Below, in pieces: positions 1-9,010 of a DNA stretch of 64,000 nucleotides. Source of the DNA: Acrocarpospora macrocephala (GTDB lineage Bacteria > Actinomycetota > Actinomycetes > Streptosporangiales > Streptosporangiaceae); contig NZ_BLAE01000034.1 of assembly GCF_009687865.1 (NCBI RefSeq), positions 62,001 through 126,000 on the forward strand, read 5' to 3'. A program made the translations under genes and the position numbers. Position 1 is the first letter of the stretch. Each line of letters begins with the position of its first letter. The notes beneath the pieces were generated by a model. The model did not search any database, had not been told where the DNA came from, and saw nothing but the letters and a program-made list of their open reading frames with translations.

Positions 1-558
1 CAGGGACACCGCCTGGGAGACGGCCCAGAAGTTCGCCGACGAGCGGCAGCCGTCCTGGCCGGCCGCGTTGATGTTGATCGACAGGTTGGACAGGGTGCGC
101 CAGAAGTTGACCAGCGCGAGGCAGTTGCCGGTGCCGCCGTCCGCCAGGCAGCGGTTGTAGACCTCGACCTTGCCGTTGATGACGACGTCGGTGGGCGAGG
201 CGCCCAGGCCGGCGATCTCGGTGTAGTAGCCGACCTTGATCTGGAGCGGCTGCTCGGCGGTGCCGTACGTGCCGGGCTTGAAGAGGTACGCGTGACGCGT
301 GGTGCCCATCTCGTTGTCGACCTGAGCGGCGTGTTTCGCGTCGAGAGTCGCCTGGATCGAGCTGACGGGCATGCTCGGATCGAAGACGGTGACGTTCGGC
401 CCGAAATCAGGAGCGCCATCGGATGCGGCGGTGGCGGGCGTGCCCGCCGTCATGACGGCGGTCGCGAGCACGAGACCGAACGTGAACGCCCGCCCGATCT
501 GCCGGCGGCGGGGGCTCCGCCTCGTCACACTCCCGTCGCCGGGAGGCTTGGTCGTCAT
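1..558 (-). CDS. Secreted beta-helix / F5-8-type-associated protein, 5' part only
   Basis: The first 186 codons of a gene that continues beyond the left edge. Start ATG at 558, preceded by GGAAAGGA 7 nt upstream. Residues 14-44 form an Arg-rich n-region, a hydrophobic core and an AxA-type signal peptidase site (TPATAA). The mature part contains VFDPSMPVSSIQATLDA, then KPGTYGT and YYTEIAGLGASPTDV. I recognise this layout from secreted actinomycete proteins usually labelled coagulation factor 5/8-type or pectate-lyase-like, which are exported carbohydrate-active beta-helix proteins. The substrate cannot be told from this fragment. A LacI-type palindrome lies 84 bp upstream, which fits sugar-controlled expression. 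The family is inferred from memory of the motifs; secretion is directly visible. Confidence 0.6.
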   Translation of the reverse strand, partial: MTTKPPGDGSVTRRSPRRRQIGRAFTFGLVLATAVMTAGTPATAASDGAPDFGPNVTVFDPSMPVSSIQATLDAKHAAQVDNEMGTTRHAYLFKPGTYGTAEQPLQIKVGYYTEIAGLGASPTDVVINGKVEVYNRCLADGGTGNCLALVNFWRTLSNLSININAAGQDGCRSSANFWAVSQAVSL

Positions 559-641
559 ACGGTTCGTCCTTTCCGCTGCGCGTGCAGCGGTCATTTGGGG
601 GGCTGAGACCCTTCGACGGGCGGCCGACACCGCCGGATCGC

Positions 642-653
642 GAGAGCGCTCTC
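642..653. promoter_or_regulatory. LacI-family-type operator
   Basis: GAGAGCGCTCTC is a perfect 12-bp palindrome centred on CG, of the same form as the actinobacterial CebR/CelR sites (GGGAGCGCTCCC). It lies 84-95 bp upstream of the secreted beta-helix protein start at 558. No LacI gene is adjacent, so the regulator is elsewhere. Confidence 0.5.
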
Positions 654-776
654 TCGAAGAAGGGCAATACTTGTATCAAGGACTGAAGGAATGGTTGAGA
701 TGTTTCTATCGCGTGAACTCGTCAGAGCACAAGTACACGAACGGTGGGCGGCAGCTACGGGCTTCCGGCAGCGAGA

Positions 777-1973
777 TCACGATGTCCGGAGGGCGTCGGT
801 GGGGTTGAGGCGCGCGGCCCGGCCGGCCGGGTAGAGGCCGGCCACGGCACCGATGACGAGCGTCGCCGCGAGGCCGCCCCAGACGCCGGTCACCGGTACC
901 AGGGTCTGCCAGCCGCGCGACGTGGCGACGGCGTAGGTGACCGCGATGCCGAGTACCGCGCCGGCCACCCCGCCGAGTGCGGAGAGCAGCAGCGATTCGC
1001 TCAGGAACTGGGCGGCGATGTGCCGGCGGGCAGCGCCGAGTGCCCGCCGGAGGCCGATCTCGGTACGGCGTTCGAGCACCGAGATGACCATGACGTTGGC
1101 GATCCCGACGCCGCCGACGAGCAGCGCGATCGCGCCGAGGCCGAGGAGCAGCGAGGTGATGGAGTCGGCGACGAGCAGCCGGGATGCGAGCGCGTCGGAG
1201 GGCCGGCTGACATCGACGGTGTTCGGCTCGGCCGGGTTGGCCGCCCGGGCCAGCATGGTGGCGACCAGCGCGGTCCGGTCGGTGTCCGCCCGCACGTACA
1301 GGCGGGTTGGGTGGCCGTCGAAGCCGAAGTGCTCGGCGGCGACCGGCAGCCCGATGAGGGCGGCCCGGTCGACCTCCGGGGCGAGCTCGAGCGGGCGCAG
1401 CACCCCGGCGACGGTGAACCAGTGCCCGCCCAGCCAGACCCGGGTACCGGCGTCGACGCGGTCGATGCCGAGCTGGGACGCGGCGTCGTGGCCGAGCACC
1501 ACGACCGGGTACCGGGTGGTGGCCTCGTTGAGGAAGACGCCGGTGGCCAGCTGCCCGTCGAGCGTGCCGAGGAGGGACGGGTCGGTGGCGCGGACCTCTA
1601 TGCCACCGGTGCGGTAGGCGGGTACCCGGTCGGTCCGGAACACCTGTACCTGGGCCAGATCGGCCGTGGCGGTGACCCGCTGCACGCCGTCGGTCCGGGC
1701 GACACCGGTGGCGGCGTGCTCCGGCAACCGCGCCGCGTCACCGCCGACCCGCTGCCCGTTGGCCACGGTGAGAAGGTTGGTACCCAGCCGGTCGATGCGG
1801 GCCAGCAGGTCGGCCTGGCTTGAGCGGGTGATGCCGAGGACGCCGACGATGGCGGCGATGCCGATCGCGATGCCCAGTATGGACAGTGCGGCTCGCAGCG
1901 GGCGGCTGCGCATGCCGATGGTCGCCAGCGAGAGCAGGTCCGCGGCGCGTACCCGGGAGATCATTCGGTCCAT
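777..1973 (-). CDS. MacB-type ABC transporter permease
   Basis: 398 aa. A transmembrane helix near residues 28-48 is followed by a large extracytoplasmic domain (about 50-260) and a C-terminal FtsX block with three helices. The block contains the diagnostic GGVGIANVMVISVLERRTEI and GLRRALGA segment at the second helix. This is the permease half of a MacB/LolCDE-like exporter. The ATG at 1971-1973 lies 13 nt inside the end of the ATPase gene, so translation is probably coupled. It is the last gene of a four-gene unit (lipoprotein, adaptor, ATPase, permease) typical of antimicrobial-peptide or envelope-stress modules. A two-component system is divergently encoded beside it. The exported substrate is unknown. 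Confidence 0.9.
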   Translation of the reverse strand: MDRMISRVRAADLLSLATIGMRSRPLRAALSILGIAIGIAAIVGVLGITRSSQADLLARIDRLGTNLLTVANGQRVGGDAARLPEHAATGVARTDGVQRVTATADLAQVQVFRTDRVPAYRTGGIEVRATDPSLLGTLDGQLATGVFLNEATTRYPVVVLGHDAASQLGIDRVDAGTRVWLGGHWFTVAGVLRPLELAPEVDRAALIGLPVAAEHFGFDGHPTRLYVRADTDRTALVATMLARAANPAEPNTVDVSRPSDALASRLLVADSITSLLLGLGAIALLVGGVGIANVMVISVLERRTEIGLRRALGAARRHIAAQFLSESLLLSALGGVAGAVLGIAVTYAVATSRGWQTLVPVTGVWGGLAATLVIGAVAGLYPAGRAARLNPTDALRTS

Positions 1974-2650
1974 CCGGTGTCGGCGACGATCCGGCCGTCG
2001 CGGAGGTCGACCCGGCGCGGGCAGGCCTCCGCGACGGTGGCGTCGTGCGTGATGACGAGCAGCGTCACGCCGTCGGAGTGCAGGTCCCGCAGCAGCGCGA
2101 GGATCTGCGCGCCGCTGACGCTGTCCAGATTGCCGGTCGGCTCGTCGGCGAGGATCAGCGCCGGCCAGCCGACCAGGGCTCGGGCGATGGCGACGCGCTG
2201 GCGCTCGCCGCCGGAGAGCTTGCCGGCCGGATGGCCCGCCCGGTGCGCCAGACCCACGCGGTCCAGGGCGGCCGCCGCTGCCCGTCGGCGCTCGTCCGCC
2301 GGTACGCCCCGGTAGAGCAGGCCGTTGGCCACATTGTCCACGGAGGACAGGTGGTCCATCAGGAAGAACTGCTGGAACACCACGCCCAGCGCGTACGCCC
2401 GGAGGCCGGAGAGCCGCCGGTCGGACAGGTTCTCGACGGCCTGCCCGGCGAGGCGGACCGAGCCGGTGGTCGGGCGGTCCAGGCCGGCGGCGAGGTTGAG
2501 CAGCGTGGTCTTGCCGGAGCCGGACGGGCCGACGACGGCCACCAGTTCGCCGGCGCGCACGGTCAGGTCGACCCCGCGCAGCGACTCGACCGGCGGCGTG
2601 CCGGGGTACGTCCGGCCGGCGTTCGCCAAGGAGAGCACGACGTCGCTCAC
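1961..2650 (-). CDS. MacB/LolD-type ABC transporter ATP-binding protein
   Basis: 229 aa, the usual length for this family. Walker A is GPSGSGKTT, the signature is LSGGERQRVAIARAL, Walker B is LILADEPTGNLDS, and the H-loop is VITHD. The GNLDS extension is typical of the MacB/LolD subfamily. The GTG start at 2650 overlaps the stop of the upstream adaptor gene (GTGA), and its own 3' end overlaps the permease start. It energises the permease encoded immediately downstream. I chose the GTG because it gives the standard N-terminus and the 4-nt overlap; no ATG lies closer. Confidence 0.92.
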   Translation of the reverse strand: MSDVVLSLANAGRTYPGTPPVESLRGVDLTVRAGELVAVVGPSGSGKTTLLNLAAGLDRPTTGSVRLAGQAVENLSDRRLSGLRAYALGVVFQQFFLMDHLSSVDNVANGLLYRGVPADERRRAAAAALDRVGLAHRAGHPAGKLSGGERQRVAIARALVGWPALILADEPTGNLDSVSGAQILALLRDLHSDGVTLLVITHDATVAEACPRRVDLRDGRIVADTGWTE

Positions 2651-3720
2651 GACACCGGCACCTCCACCCGCATGCCTTTGGTCAGCCCGTCGACCTCGAC
2701 CGTGCCGGCGGCCTCGTCGAACAGGCCCGGCCGCACGGGTACGAGCCGCCGGCCGACGTCGTCGACGACGGCCACCTGATAGCCGCCGGACGCCCCGGCG
2801 AGCAGCGCGGTCACCGGCACCAGCAGGACGTCGCGCCGCCGCGCGGTGGTGATCGCGACCTGCACCGGCGCCTGGTCGAGCCTCGGCGCGCCGGTCGGCA
2901 GCTGCACGGTGACGACCATGGGTACCGTCGCCGGCCCCGGGCCTTGGCTGGGCGGCGTCGCCACGGTCCCGATCTCCCGGACCGTCCCGGTGAGCGGCTC
3001 GGCCAGGCCTGGGACGGTGACCAGGACCGGATCGCCGGGGTGGACCGTCGTCTGCCGGTCGGCGGTGAGCGCGACCCGCACCACCCGGGCGGTCGCGGTC
3101 GCCGCCAGCACCGGCGCGCCCGGGCGCACCGACGTGCCGACCTCGGCGAGGGCCTGCCCGACACGGATGGCGCGGGGCAGGAAGACGACCTGCCCGAGCC
3201 CCAGCCGCCCGGTCCGCTGCGCCACTGGCAGGCCGCGGGCCGCCTGCCAGCGGCGGATCGCGCTCGCCGTGGCGTAGCTGAAGTGCCGATCGACCGTGAT
3301 GCGGCGCCAGGGGTCCATGCCGAGCTTGACGAGGTTCCGTTCCAGTTGCAGGACGTCGGCGCCGTCGGTCATGCCGACGGTGAAATCCCGGTACGCCGGT
3401 GTGGTCCCGTACAGCAGGATCGCCGGCACGCCGGCCACCGCGTACAGGTCGGCGCCGCGGATCACCGCGGTCCCGGGCGCCGGCACGGCGGTGACCACGC
3501 CGCTGGGCCCGTGGTTGACGACGGTGTACGCCCTGTCGAAGCCGAGCACCCCGGCAACCTGGACGCGGGCCGCCACGTCGCCACGGGTCACCGGGGCCGT
3601 CGTCGTGCGCACCTGCGGCCCGGCGACCGGTGCGGCCGACGGTGCCCGGGTGACCGCCCAGCCGGCCACGCCCGCCGCGGCGAGCAATGCGCCGGCGGCC
3701 ACCCACCACCGGATCCTCAT
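2647..3720 (-). CDS. Periplasmic-adaptor-like (HlyD/RND type) protein with peptidoglycan-binding domain
   Basis: 357 aa. An N-terminal signal anchor (residues 3-24) is followed by a barrel-sandwich/lipoyl segment. A peptidoglycan-binding-1 motif follows (VLQLERNLVKLGM ... ATASAIRRWQAARGL, about 120-165), then a second adaptor half ending in a beta-barrel with YQVAVVDDVGRR. In Gram-positive bacteria such proteins link MacB-type exporters to the cell wall. ATG at 3718-3720 overlaps the stop of the lipoprotein gene (ATGA), and the 3' end overlaps the ATPase GTG, so all four genes look translationally coupled. Confidence 0.85.
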   Translation of the reverse strand: MRIRWWVAAGALLAAAGVAGWAVTRAPSAAPVAGPQVRTTTAPVTRGDVAARVQVAGVLGFDRAYTVVNHGPSGVVTAVPAPGTAVIRGADLYAVAGVPAILLYGTTPAYRDFTVGMTDGADVLQLERNLVKLGMDPWRRITVDRHFSYATASAIRRWQAARGLPVAQRTGRLGLGQVVFLPRAIRVGQALAEVGTSVRPGAPVLAATATARVVRVALTADRQTTVHPGDPVLVTVPGLAEPLTGTVREIGTVATPPSQGPGPATVPMVVTVQLPTGAPRLDQAPVQVAITTARRRDVLLVPVTALLAGASGGYQVAVVDDVGRRLVPVRPGLFDEAAGTVEVDGLTKGMRVEVPVS

Positions 3721-4241
3721 GAGACCCGGAACCCGCGGTCCCAGTGCTGCTTACACGCATTCTGGGCGGCGCGGGAGCGATCGGACTTGGCATCCGCCTG
3801 GAGCGGCGTACCGATGATCGGGAAGCTGCCGTCCGCCTTCGGGTCGGGCCAGCCGGTGATCCCGTGGTCACGCAGGCACTGGGCGAACTGCTTCAGCTTC
3901 TCCAGGTCGGCCGCGCTGGGGGCCGCGTTGGCGTCGCCGAGCGCCCGGAGCTGGTCCTGGATCGCCTTGCACTCGGGTACCTCGCTCACCGCGCGGCTCT
4001 GCTCTTGGACCTCGGGCCCCCAGTCCCCGTACTTCAGCTTGGTGCCGTCGATCACGGGATCGGGGAAGCTCGGGTACCCGTGGTCGCGCCCGCACTGCGC
4101 GAAACGGCGGCCGATCTCCAGCGCCTGCTGGGCGTCGGCGCTCGCCCCGGGAGACGCGCCGGGGGAACCCGTGCCGCCGGACGCGCAGGCGGCCAGGCCA
4201 CCGGCCAGCACGGCGGATACGACGAAAGCTCGGTAAGTCAT
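3717..4241 (-). CDS. Lipoprotein with duplicated FAQCxRDHG motif
   Basis: 174 aa. It has a lipoprotein signal with lipobox GLAAC (Cys19) followed by a Gly/Ser/Pro linker. The mature part contains the same motif twice: RFAQCGRDHGYPSFPDP (about 50-66) and QFAQCLRDHGITGWPDP (about 117-133), each followed by a DG turn. So the protein is an internal duplication with one Cys and one His per copy. I know similar lipoproteins beside MacB-type operons in actinomycetes, but no biochemical role. It is first in the operon and overlaps the adaptor start by 4 nt. The repeated Cys/His could bind metal or form a disulfide; this is a guess. Confidence 0.75.
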   Translation of the reverse strand: MTYRAFVVSAVLAGGLAACASGGTGSPGASPGASADAQQALEIGRRFAQCGRDHGYPSFPDPVIDGTKLKYGDWGPEVQEQSRAVSEVPECKAIQDQLRALGDANAAPSAADLEKLKQFAQCLRDHGITGWPDPKADGSFPIIGTPLQADAKSDRSRAAQNACKQHWDRGFRVS

Positions 4242-4350
4242 GGCTCACAGGTTGCCGTTCGGGGCCAGCCCTCGCGTCTGCCCGCGGGCCGATCTCCGGG
4301 TCTGTCGTGAGACAGATGTCGCGCCGCTGCCGCGCACGTACGCTGGGGCG

Positions 4351-5610
4351 ATGCAGCCGACGACGCTTCGCGTGACGGCGCGTCGGCTCTGGCTCGACGC
4401 GACGCTGATCCTCCTGCTCGCCGCCGCCACCCTGCTCTGGAGCGACTCCCTGCTCATGTTCGGCAAGCCGGACGAAAAGCTGCTCGTCACGTTCGGATCG
4501 GTCGACGCCTGGCGCACCCACGTGATCTGGTGGTGTCTGGCCGGGGTGCCCGCGGCCGTCGCGATCGTCCTGCGGCACCGCTGGCCGCTCACCGCCACGC
4601 TCATGGCCGCCGGCTCGGTGGGCGCCCACCTGCTCGACCCGGTCATGAAGTCCCCGCCGATGGACATCGCCGTGCTGATCACCATGTACACCTTGGCCGG
4701 CTCGGCCCATACCCGCCGGAACGTCATCGCCGTCCTGGTCGCCGCCGAGGCGGTCCTGTTCGCCGGGTGCCTGAAAAACGTGATGGACGCCATCGTGCCG
4801 GGGCAGGCGCTGTCCATCCTGCTGAACGCGACGAAGGCGGCGGCCGTACCCGCCCTGCTGCTCGCCGCCACCTGGGCGGTCGCCGACAGCGCACGGACCC
4901 GGCGCGCCCACCTGGCCACCCTGCAGGCCCGCGCCGACGACCTCGAACGCGAGCAACAGCAGCGCACCGCGCTCGCGGTCGCCGCCGAGCGCAGCCGGAT
5001 CACCCGCGAGCTGCACGACGTCGTGGCGCATGGCCTGTCCGTGATGGTCGTCCAGGCACAGGGTGCCAAAGCCATACTCGCCCGGCAACCGGAGCGCACC
5101 GAGGCCGCGCTGACCAACATCGTCACCACCGGCCGCGCCTCGCTCGCCGAGATGCGCCGGCTGCTCGGCCTGGTGCGCACCGAGCCGCGCGCCGAACTGG
5201 AACCCCAACCGAGCCTCGCCAGGCTGCCCGAGCTGGTCGACCGGGTACGCGACAGCGGCACGCCGGTCGACTTCCGGGTCACCGGCGAGCCGGCGACGCT
5301 GCCGGCCGTCATCGAGCTGGCGGCCTACCGCATCGTGCAAGAGGCACTCACGAACACGCTCAAGCACGCGACCCCGGGCGCCGGCTGCACGGTCGCGCTC
5401 GACTTCGGCCCCGCCGGCCTGGACATCCGGATCGCGGACAGCGGCGAGCCGGTCCCGCCGCCGTTACCCGGCAACGGGCTGCGCGGCATCACCGAGCGGG
5501 TCCATGCCCTCGGCGGTGACCTTTGGGCCGGCCCGGCCGCGGGCGGCGGCTTCGAAGTCTCGGCGCGGCTCCCGGTCGCCGTCGGCACATCCCCGGAGCT
5601 GGTCGCGTGA
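4351..5610 (+). CDS. NarL-family sensor histidine kinase
   Basis: 419 aa. Four to five N-terminal membrane helices (about 15-180) and a short coiled linker precede the HisKA_3 dimerisation box [19 protein letters not shown], which carries the phospho-accepting His. The ATPase domain follows, with the N-box EALTNTLKH and the G-box [14 protein letters not shown] at 4351 is preceded by GGGG at a good distance. An upstream in-frame extension exists but lies in the intergenic region. It is transcribed away from the lipoprotein/ABC exporter operon, starting 110 bp from it, and overlaps its response regulator by 3 nt. The likely role is sensing envelope stress and controlling the exporter. Confidence 0.9.
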   Translation: MQPTTLRVTARRLWLDATLILLLAAATLLWSDSLLMFGKPDEKLLVTFGSVDAWRTHVIWWCLAGVPAAVAIVLRHRWPLTATLMAAGSVGAHLLDPVMKSPPMDIAVLITMYTLAGSAHTRRNVIAVLVAAEAVLFAGCLKNVMDAIVPGQALSILLNATKAAAVPALLLAATWAVADSARTRRAHLATLQARADDLEREQQQRTALAVAAERSRITRELHDVVAHGLSVMVVQAQGAKAILARQPERTEAALTNIVTTGRASLAEMRRLLGLVRTEPRAELEPQPSLARLPELVDRVRDSGTPVDFRVTGEPATLPAVIELAAYRIVQEALTNTLKHATPGAGCTVALDFGPAGLDIRIADSGEPVPPPLPGNGLRGITERVHALGGDLWAGPAAGGGFEVSARLPVAVGTSPELVA

Positions 5611-6257
5611 TCCGCGTCGTGATCGCCGACGACCAGGCCCTCGTCCGGGCCGGCTTCCGCATGATCCTCGACGGTACCGACGACATGACCGTGGTGGGCG
5701 AGGCCGCCGACGGGCTGCGGGCCCTGACCGTGGCCGCCGAGACCCGGCCGGACGTGGTGCTCATGGACGTACGCATGCCCGGCATCGACGGCATCGAGGC
5801 GACCCGCCGGCTCCGCGCCGCACACCCGCCGGACGAGCCGCCACACGTGATCATCCTGACCACGTTCGACCTCGACGAGTACGTCTACGCGGGGCTCCGC
5901 GCGGGCGCGGCCGGGTTCCTGCTCAAGGACTCGCTCGACGGCGAGCTGCTGCAGGCCGTACGCGCCGTCGCCGGCGGGCACAACGTCGCCGCGCCGACCG
6001 TCACCCGCCGGCTGGTCCAGCACTTCGTCGCCACCGGCCCGCGGCTCGCCGACACCACACCACTCAACGCGCTCACCGCCCGCGAGCGCGACGTGCTCAA
6101 GCTCATCGCCGAAGGGCTGTCCAACCAGGAGATCGCCGGCCGACTGGTGATCACCGAGGGCACGGTCAAGACCCACGTCAGCCGGATCCTGGCCAAGCTG
6201 GGGCTGCGCGACCGCATCCACGCCGTCATCTGCGCGTACCAGAGCGGCATAGCGTGA
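5607..6257 (+). CDS. NarL/LuxR-type response regulator
   Basis: 216 aa. The receiver domain (1-120) has the acidic pair DD at the start, the phospho-acceptor Asp in [10 protein letters not shown] and the conserved Lys in FLLKDS. A LuxR HTH covers about 150-210 ([22 protein letters not shown]). The GTG start overlaps the kinase TGA (GTGA), so the pair is translationally coupled. It forms a two-component system with the preceding kinase, most likely regulating the divergent ABC exporter operon. Confidence 0.93.
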   Translation: MIRVVIADDQALVRAGFRMILDGTDDMTVVGEAADGLRALTVAAETRPDVVLMDVRMPGIDGIEATRRLRAAHPPDEPPHVIILTTFDLDEYVYAGLRAGAAGFLLKDSLDGELLQAVRAVAGGHNVAAPTVTRRLVQHFVATGPRLADTTPLNALTARERDVLKLIAEGLSNQEIAGRLVITEGTVKTHVSRILAKLGLRDRIHAVICAYQSGIA

Positions 6258-6342
6258 CGAGGATGCCCGCCCGCCAGTCGCCGGCGGGGGGCGAAGCGAA
6301 ATGCATTGGTGGCCGCGCGGTATGTGCTGGCATCCTGCTCGC

Positions 6343-6831
6343 ATGCTGATCAGGGAAGCCACCGCTGAGGACTGGCCTGCCATTTGGCCCTTCTTCCACA
6401 AGATCGTCGCTGAAGGCGAGACCTTCACCTATCCGATCGATCTCGGCGAGGAGCAGGGCCGCGACTGGTGGCTTCTGTCAGCCCCGAACCGGACGGTGGT
6501 CGCTGTCGACGATGCCGGGGCGGTCCTGGGTACGGCGAAGATGAACAACAACAGCTGGGGCAATGGCTCGCATATCGCGAGCGCCAGCTACATGGTCGAC
6601 CCGGCGCGCTCCGGGCGGGGCATAGGCCGAGCGCTGTGCGAGTACACGCTGGAGTGGGCGCGGGCGGCGGGCTTCCGCGCGATGCAGTTCAACGCGGTCG
6701 TGGAGACCAATGTGTACGCGGTGAAGCTGTACCGGTCGCTCGGCTTCGACGTGCTGGGCACACTGCCGGAGGGCTTCCGGCACCCGTCGAAGGGCTACGT
6801 CGGGCTGCACATCATGCACCGAGCGCTCTGA
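6343..6831 (+). CDS. GNAT-family N-acetyltransferase
   Basis: 162 aa, the standard single-domain length. The acetyl-CoA loop is visible as VDPARSGRGIGRALCEYTLEWA (R/Q-x-x-G-x-G/A type). A late NAVVETNVYAVKLYRSLGF motif is typical of GNATs close to phosphinothricin-type acetyltransferases. The start MLIREATAEDW gives a canonical N-terminus; there is no clear ribosome-binding site, so the transcript may be leaderless. The substrate is unknown. It is a single gene in its surroundings. Confidence 0.85.
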   Translation: MLIREATAEDWPAIWPFFHKIVAEGETFTYPIDLGEEQGRDWWLLSAPNRTVVAVDDAGAVLGTAKMNNNSWGNGSHIASASYMVDPARSGRGIGRALCEYTLEWARAAGFRAMQFNAVVETNVYAVKLYRSLGFDVLGTLPEGFRHPSKGYVGLHIMHRAL

Positions 6832-6841
6832 GCCGCGAAAT

Positions 6842-6867
6842 CAGGTTGGAGCCCGTGCGCGAGTTGT
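6842..6867. repeat. Copy 1 of a dispersed repeat resembling an IS end
   Basis: CAGGTTGGAGCC, two variable bases, then TGCGCGAGTT occurs here just after the GNAT gene and again at 24613-24636. The second copy also sits in a gene-free stretch. Its position outside genes and its terminal-repeat-like character suggest solo ends of an insertion sequence. No transposase is attached to either copy. Confidence 0.4.
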
Positions 6868-6880
6868 GACAGCGCGCCCC

Positions 6881-7750
6881 TCACCGCGACGCTTCGGCGG
6901 ACGCACCCATTCCCCGTGACTCGGCGACGGCAGCCGCCGCGCGTACCAGTGCGGCCACGCCGCGGCTGCGGGAGCGCTCCGGCCAGGCGATGACCAGCGA
7001 GGCGGGAGGGCAGTCCTCGACGGGGACGTAGGCCACCGCCTGCCGGGGGTATCTCGCGGCGACCGACCTCGGAAGCAGGGTCATCGTCGTGCCGAGGCCG
7101 ATGAGCGCGAGCAGCTGCGCGAGGTCGTGCACGCCCTGGTCGCCGATGTCGCGCTCCGCCCGTTCGCCGACCTCCTCGGGGCCGATTCCGAGGTCGGCGA
7201 GCCGTAGCCGGGAGGCCCCGGCGAGGGCATGGTCCGCGGGCAGCGCCGCTACGCGAGGCTCGACCGCGACGACATCCGCGTCGATGCCGCCCGGGTCGTA
7301 GGGCTCGAACATGAGCGCGGCATCGGCCTCACCCGTCCGCAGCAGCCGCGTGTGCTCCCGCCAGCCGCACAGGCGCACGGCGACGGGCTCGGCATCGGGC
7401 TCGGCGGCCGCTGCGGCCAGGATGTCTTCCAGCAGGCCGCCGTCGGCATCCGCCTTGACGGCGAGCAGCACGCTGCGATGCGGTGCCGAGGCACGCATGG
7501 CACGGCGGGCCGCCGCGTCGAGAGCCTCGAGGGCGGGCCGCGCATGAGCCAGCAGCACCGTGCCGGGCTCGGTCAGCTCCACCACTCGCGTGGAGCGCTC
7601 GAACAGGCGCACGCCGAGCTCCGCCTCGAGCTTGCGGATCGCTCGCGACAGCGCGGGGGCGGCGATGCCGAGCCGTCCTGCGGCGCGCGTGAAGCTGCGT
7701 TCCTCCGCCACCGCGACGAAGTACCGCAAGGGCCGGGACTCCGCTGCCAT
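6881..7750 (-). CDS. LysR-family transcriptional regulator
   Basis: 289 aa. The N-terminal HTH (about 1-60) reads RYFVAVAEERSFTRAAGRLGIAAPALSRAI and is followed by LysR-substrate domain features to the C-terminus. The gene is divergent from a quinone-oxidoreductase-type gene at 7889. The 138-bp intergenic region holds a T-N11-A inverted repeat, the usual LysR arrangement, so it probably controls its neighbour and itself. The effector is unknown. Confidence 0.92.
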   Translation of the reverse strand: MAAESRPLRYFVAVAEERSFTRAAGRLGIAAPALSRAIRKLEAELGVRLFERSTRVVELTEPGTVLLAHARPALEALDAAARRAMRASAPHRSVLLAVKADADGGLLEDILAAAAAEPDAEPVAVRLCGWREHTRLLRTGEADAALMFEPYDPGGIDADVVAVEPRVAALPADHALAGASRLRLADLGIGPEEVGERAERDIGDQGVHDLAQLLALIGLGTTMTLLPRSVAARYPRQAVAYVPVEDCPPASLVIAWPERSRSRGVAALVRAAAAVAESRGMGASAEASR

Positions 7751-7763
7751 GCCCCCACACTAT

Positions 7764-7776
7764 TGCCTGATCGGCA
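7764..7776. promoter_or_regulatory. LysR box (T-N11-A inverted repeat)
   Basis: TGCC-TGATC-GGCA is an inverted repeat with the T-N11-A spacing of LysR sites. It lies 14 bp upstream of the LysR gene start and in the shared promoter region with the divergent oxidoreductase. Confidence 0.5.
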
Positions 7777-7888
7777 TAGCGATTGATGCCTTTCCGGTCA
7801 TAGTCGGTGCCGGATCGGTCGTTCCTCGAGACCTCGCCTCTCCCGCAGGCTGGTGCGGCAGTAAGGCCCACCGTGGAATGGAGAGAGC

Positions 7889-8848
7889 ATGCGAGCAATC
7901 GTCATCGAGCGCTTCGGCGGCACCCCGGGGCTCAAGGAGCTGCCTGTGCCCGAGCCCGCCGGCGGCCAGGTGCAAGTCGCCATCGAGGCGGCGGCGACCA
8001 ACCCGCTGGACCTGGCCATCGCCTCCGGGTCGCTGGCGGCGTTGGGGGAGTACCGGTTTCCGCTCACGCTCGGAATGGACGGCGCCGGCACCGTGACCGC
8101 GATCGGCGATGGCGTCACGGAGTTCCGGGTGGGGGATCGCGTCTTCGGCCAGTTCTGGAGCCAGCCGCTGCAGTTCGGCACCTTCGCGGAGGTCTGCGTG
8201 GTGCAGGCCGCGCCCGCGTTCGGCGCGCTGGCGGCCACCCCCGACGAGCTGCCGAGCCACGTGGCCGCCGCGCTGCCGACCGCCGGTATGACCGCGCTCG
8301 GTGCGATCGACCACACGCGGGTGCCCGACGGCGGCACGCTGGTCGTCATCGGCGCGACGGGAGGCGTCGGCACCTTCGCGGTGCAGGCCGCCGCGGCCCG
8401 CGGAATCCGGGTCATCGCGACGGCCTCCGCCCAGGTCGCCGAGCAGGTGCGAGGACTCGGCGCCGTCGAGATCGTCGTCCGCGGCGCGGAGCCCCTCGAC
8501 CTGGCCCTGCGGAGGCTCGCGCCCGAGGGCGTCGACGCGATCCTGGACGTCGTCGGCGACCAGTCCATCGTGAGCAGCGTGGCCGGCGCCGTGCGGGACG
8601 GCGGGGCGCTGTTCTCGACCGCCTTCGGCCTCGACGGGAAGCTCCTCGCCGACGAGCGCATCCGCACCGCGAACTACCGGCTCGATCGCAAGCCCGAGCG
8701 GCTCGCCGAGCTCGCGAGGCTCGTCACCGCAGGCACCATCCGGCCTGTCATCGGCGCGAAGCTCCCCATCGAGGAGGCGCCGCGAGCCCTCATCGGCGAC
8801 GTCGAGGTCATGGGGCTGCGCGGCAAGACCGTGCTGCACGTGCGCTGA
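7889..8848 (+). CDS. Zinc-independent NADP-dependent quinone oxidoreductase-type dehydrogenase
   Basis: 319 aa medium-chain dehydrogenase/reductase. The N-terminal GroES-like fold reads MRAIVIERFGGTPGLK. The Rossmann nucleotide motif is VVIGATGGVGTFAVQAAAARG (about 150-170). The catalytic-zinc Cys/His set is absent, placing it in the quinone oxidoreductase/zeta-crystallin group. RBS GGAGAG lies before ATG 7889. It is divergent from the LysR regulator with a LysR box between them, so LysR-controlled detoxification of a quinone or enone is the likely role. Confidence 0.88.
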   Translation: MRAIVIERFGGTPGLKELPVPEPAGGQVQVAIEAAATNPLDLAIASGSLAALGEYRFPLTLGMDGAGTVTAIGDGVTEFRVGDRVFGQFWSQPLQFGTFAEVCVVQAAPAFGALAATPDELPSHVAAALPTAGMTALGAIDHTRVPDGGTLVVIGATGGVGTFAVQAAAARGIRVIATASAQVAEQVRGLGAVEIVVRGAEPLDLALRRLAPEGVDAILDVVGDQSIVSSVAGAVRDGGALFSTAFGLDGKLLADERIRTANYRLDRKPERLAELARLVTAGTIRPVIGAKLPIEEAPRALIGDVEVMGLRGKTVLHVR

Positions 8849-9010
8849 CTGGCGGCCAACCGTAGAGGATCTTGTCGTTGGCGGAGTTCCTCTTCCCGGG
8901 GGTTGGTGAAAGGCGACCAACCTTGAATTCTTAGCGAGTTTCTCTGGGGATCCGCTCGGGAAACGTATTACCACGGCCTCGACAAGGCTCTGGCGGATCA
9001 CGGGGGGATC

